From positions 1,178,001 through 1,242,000 of the forward strand of contig CM074133.1 of assembly GCA_037178625.1 (NCBI GenBank): a stretch of 64,000 nucleotides of DNA, given 5' to 3'. The notes under the pieces were generated by a model that saw nothing but the letters and a program-made list of their open reading frames with translations, did no database searches and had not been told where the DNA came from. The position numbers and the translations under genes are program-made. Within the stretch, counting starts at the first letter, position 1, and every line of letters begins with the position of its first letter. Source of the stretch: Skeletonema tropicum. Taxonomy: Eukaryota > Bacillariophyta > Thalassiosirophyceae > Thalassiosirales > Thalassiosiraceae. This document shows positions 63,139 through 64,000 of this stretch, piece by piece.

Positions 63139-63322
63139 TATGAGAGGAGAAAAGTCGAAAGGCAGCATATTATGATTTAACAAACTCAAATATGTTTTGA
63201 GGCGATTTGATTTCCTTTCTCCATGAACCGCCGAGATAGGTGTGCTCATTGTTATTGGACGTGAAAATCTGAGGATCTTTTACATAATATGAAATTATCA
63301 TACGTCTCTACAAATGATACTA

Positions 63323-64000
63323 TCAACCAGTTGATTCACGCCTACCGCCCACTGTAATATTACTCGCAATCATCCCATGATGCAACGTCGCCAAGACAAG
63401 CTCACCTGAAAATGAGTCACCGTCAGTTTCAATCACAACAGGCTTGCCTCCCCAATGAAATGAAAGAATGGACAAGGCATCCCCATCATCATGAAAGGAA
63501 GAGTTGGTTTGCGCACAAAATTGAAGCATTGCCTTGGCTTCTTTGATGCTAAAGACAAGTATCACCTTTTGATTTGCATCTGGTGGTGGTTTATCACTCT
63601 CACGTTCCTCATCATCGTCATTGTTGTCGTCATCATCATCATCCGAATCTTCTTCGCCATCACCAGCCCTCCTCCTACTCCTTTTCTTCTTTCTACCACG
63701 ATTGTTACGAAAGTCATATTCATCAAACTCTTCTGTTCCCGTACTAGTTTCCGTCTTGAGAACTGCCTCCTTGGCCGCAGCCGCCTGTAACACTGCATTC
63801 TCCTCCATACCACCACCACTACCACCACTTCCATGCATATTCTCACCAGGATGAAAACTAGTCGCAGTAACAACCTTCAATTCATCATCCACCGTCAATG
63901 CCACCTCGGCAGTACGACGTAATGGATCGAGGAGACGTAACCATAATTTGGGTGGTGAGACAATTTCGGATCGATCACGTTTGCGTATGGATGCGTTGAG
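63323..64000 (-). CDS. RAD9: RAD9 checkpoint clamp subunit, 3' part only
   Basis: The gene enters from the right edge, where the frame is open through 64000, so its start lies outside. Visible residues carry SPPKLWLRLLDPLRRTAEVALTV, the Rad9 type of clamp strand, then TATSFHPG. A low-complexity and basic stretch (RGRKKKRSRRR) precedes VILVFSIKEAKAMLQFCAQ, DALSILSFHWGGKPVV and SFSGELVLATL. This last group matches the C-terminal strand-helix-strand of RAD9. The product forms the 9-1-1 ring with RAD1 and HUS1 that loads at damaged DNA. The usual phosphorylated tail is short. Confidence 0.85.
   Translation of the reverse strand, partial: LNASIRKRDRSEIVSPPKLWLRLLDPLRRTAEVALTVDDELKVVTATSFHPGENMHGSGGSGGGMEENAVLQAAAAKEAVLKTETSTGTEEFDEYDFRNNRGRKKKRSRRRAGDGEEDSDDDDDDNNDDDEERESDKPPPDANQKVILVFSIKEAKAMLQFCAQTNSSFHDDGDALSILSFHWGGKPVVIETDGDSFSGELVLATLHHGMIASNITVGGRRESTG

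Overview
The window looks like nuclear DNA of a diatom, most likely a centric one. Five or more predicted proteins start with a signal peptide that ends in an (A/S)-x-A-F or S-A-F/S-S-F motif, the cleavage signature of diatom plastid proteins. There is a nearly identical pair of DUF6824-type proteins (a family known mainly from diatoms). Genes are compact, on both strands, with few short introns (about 80-110 bp, GTRAGT...AG). No rRNA, tRNA or CRISPR was found. All calls come from reading the sequence; no search was run.

Layout. 1-7500 is repeat-rich. It holds minisatellite-like arrays, a 2.8-kb DNA transposon with apparently identical 93-bp terminal inverted repeats (1609-4421), a 350-bp fold-back element (4711-5061), and an ADF/coactosin-type actin-binding gene broken by one frameshift (5500-6155). 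7545-20578 carries a TLC-like membrane protein, a zinc-finger-like protein, the YJU2 splicing factor, a BRCT protein, a plastid-targeted SAP plus dienelactone hydrolase protein, and a 1,517-residue lysine-rich protein of unknown role. 20693-28946 is a tandem pair of large helical-repeat proteins; the first copy is decayed in its middle and the second has a PDZ domain and an FHA-like domain. 29426-35058 holds a prolyl 4-hydroxylase, a recent 1.33-kb tandem duplication carrying two DUF6824 genes, and a SET-domain protein lysine methyltransferase. 35378-40746 is a giant double-Cache membrane receptor.

40836-41224 is a nested inverted-repeat region ending in a perfect 74-bp palindrome. 43305-47427 is a tandem pair related to a striking gene that reads PARP catalytic domain, proline-rich repeats, two membrane spans, RING-H2 and Deltex C-terminal domain. 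48567-50711 is a plastid-targeted SufE-MnmA fusion, which would put sulfur delivery and tRNA 2-thiolation in one chain. The rest holds a plastid zinc-ribbon protein, a membrane-anchored SGNH hydrolase, TFIIH subunit p62, a DEAH-box RNA helicase with a near-perfect internal 450-bp duplication, a small plastid membrane protein, and the 3' part of a RAD9 gene running off the right edge.

The two strongest candidates for new biology are the PARP-RING-Deltex fusion (a possible one-chain system that makes ADP-ribose marks and ubiquitin marks) and the SufE-MnmA fusion. A caution is that four otherwise well-conserved genes each carry one single-base frameshift, so consensus errors in the assembly must be excluded before any of them is called a pseudogene.
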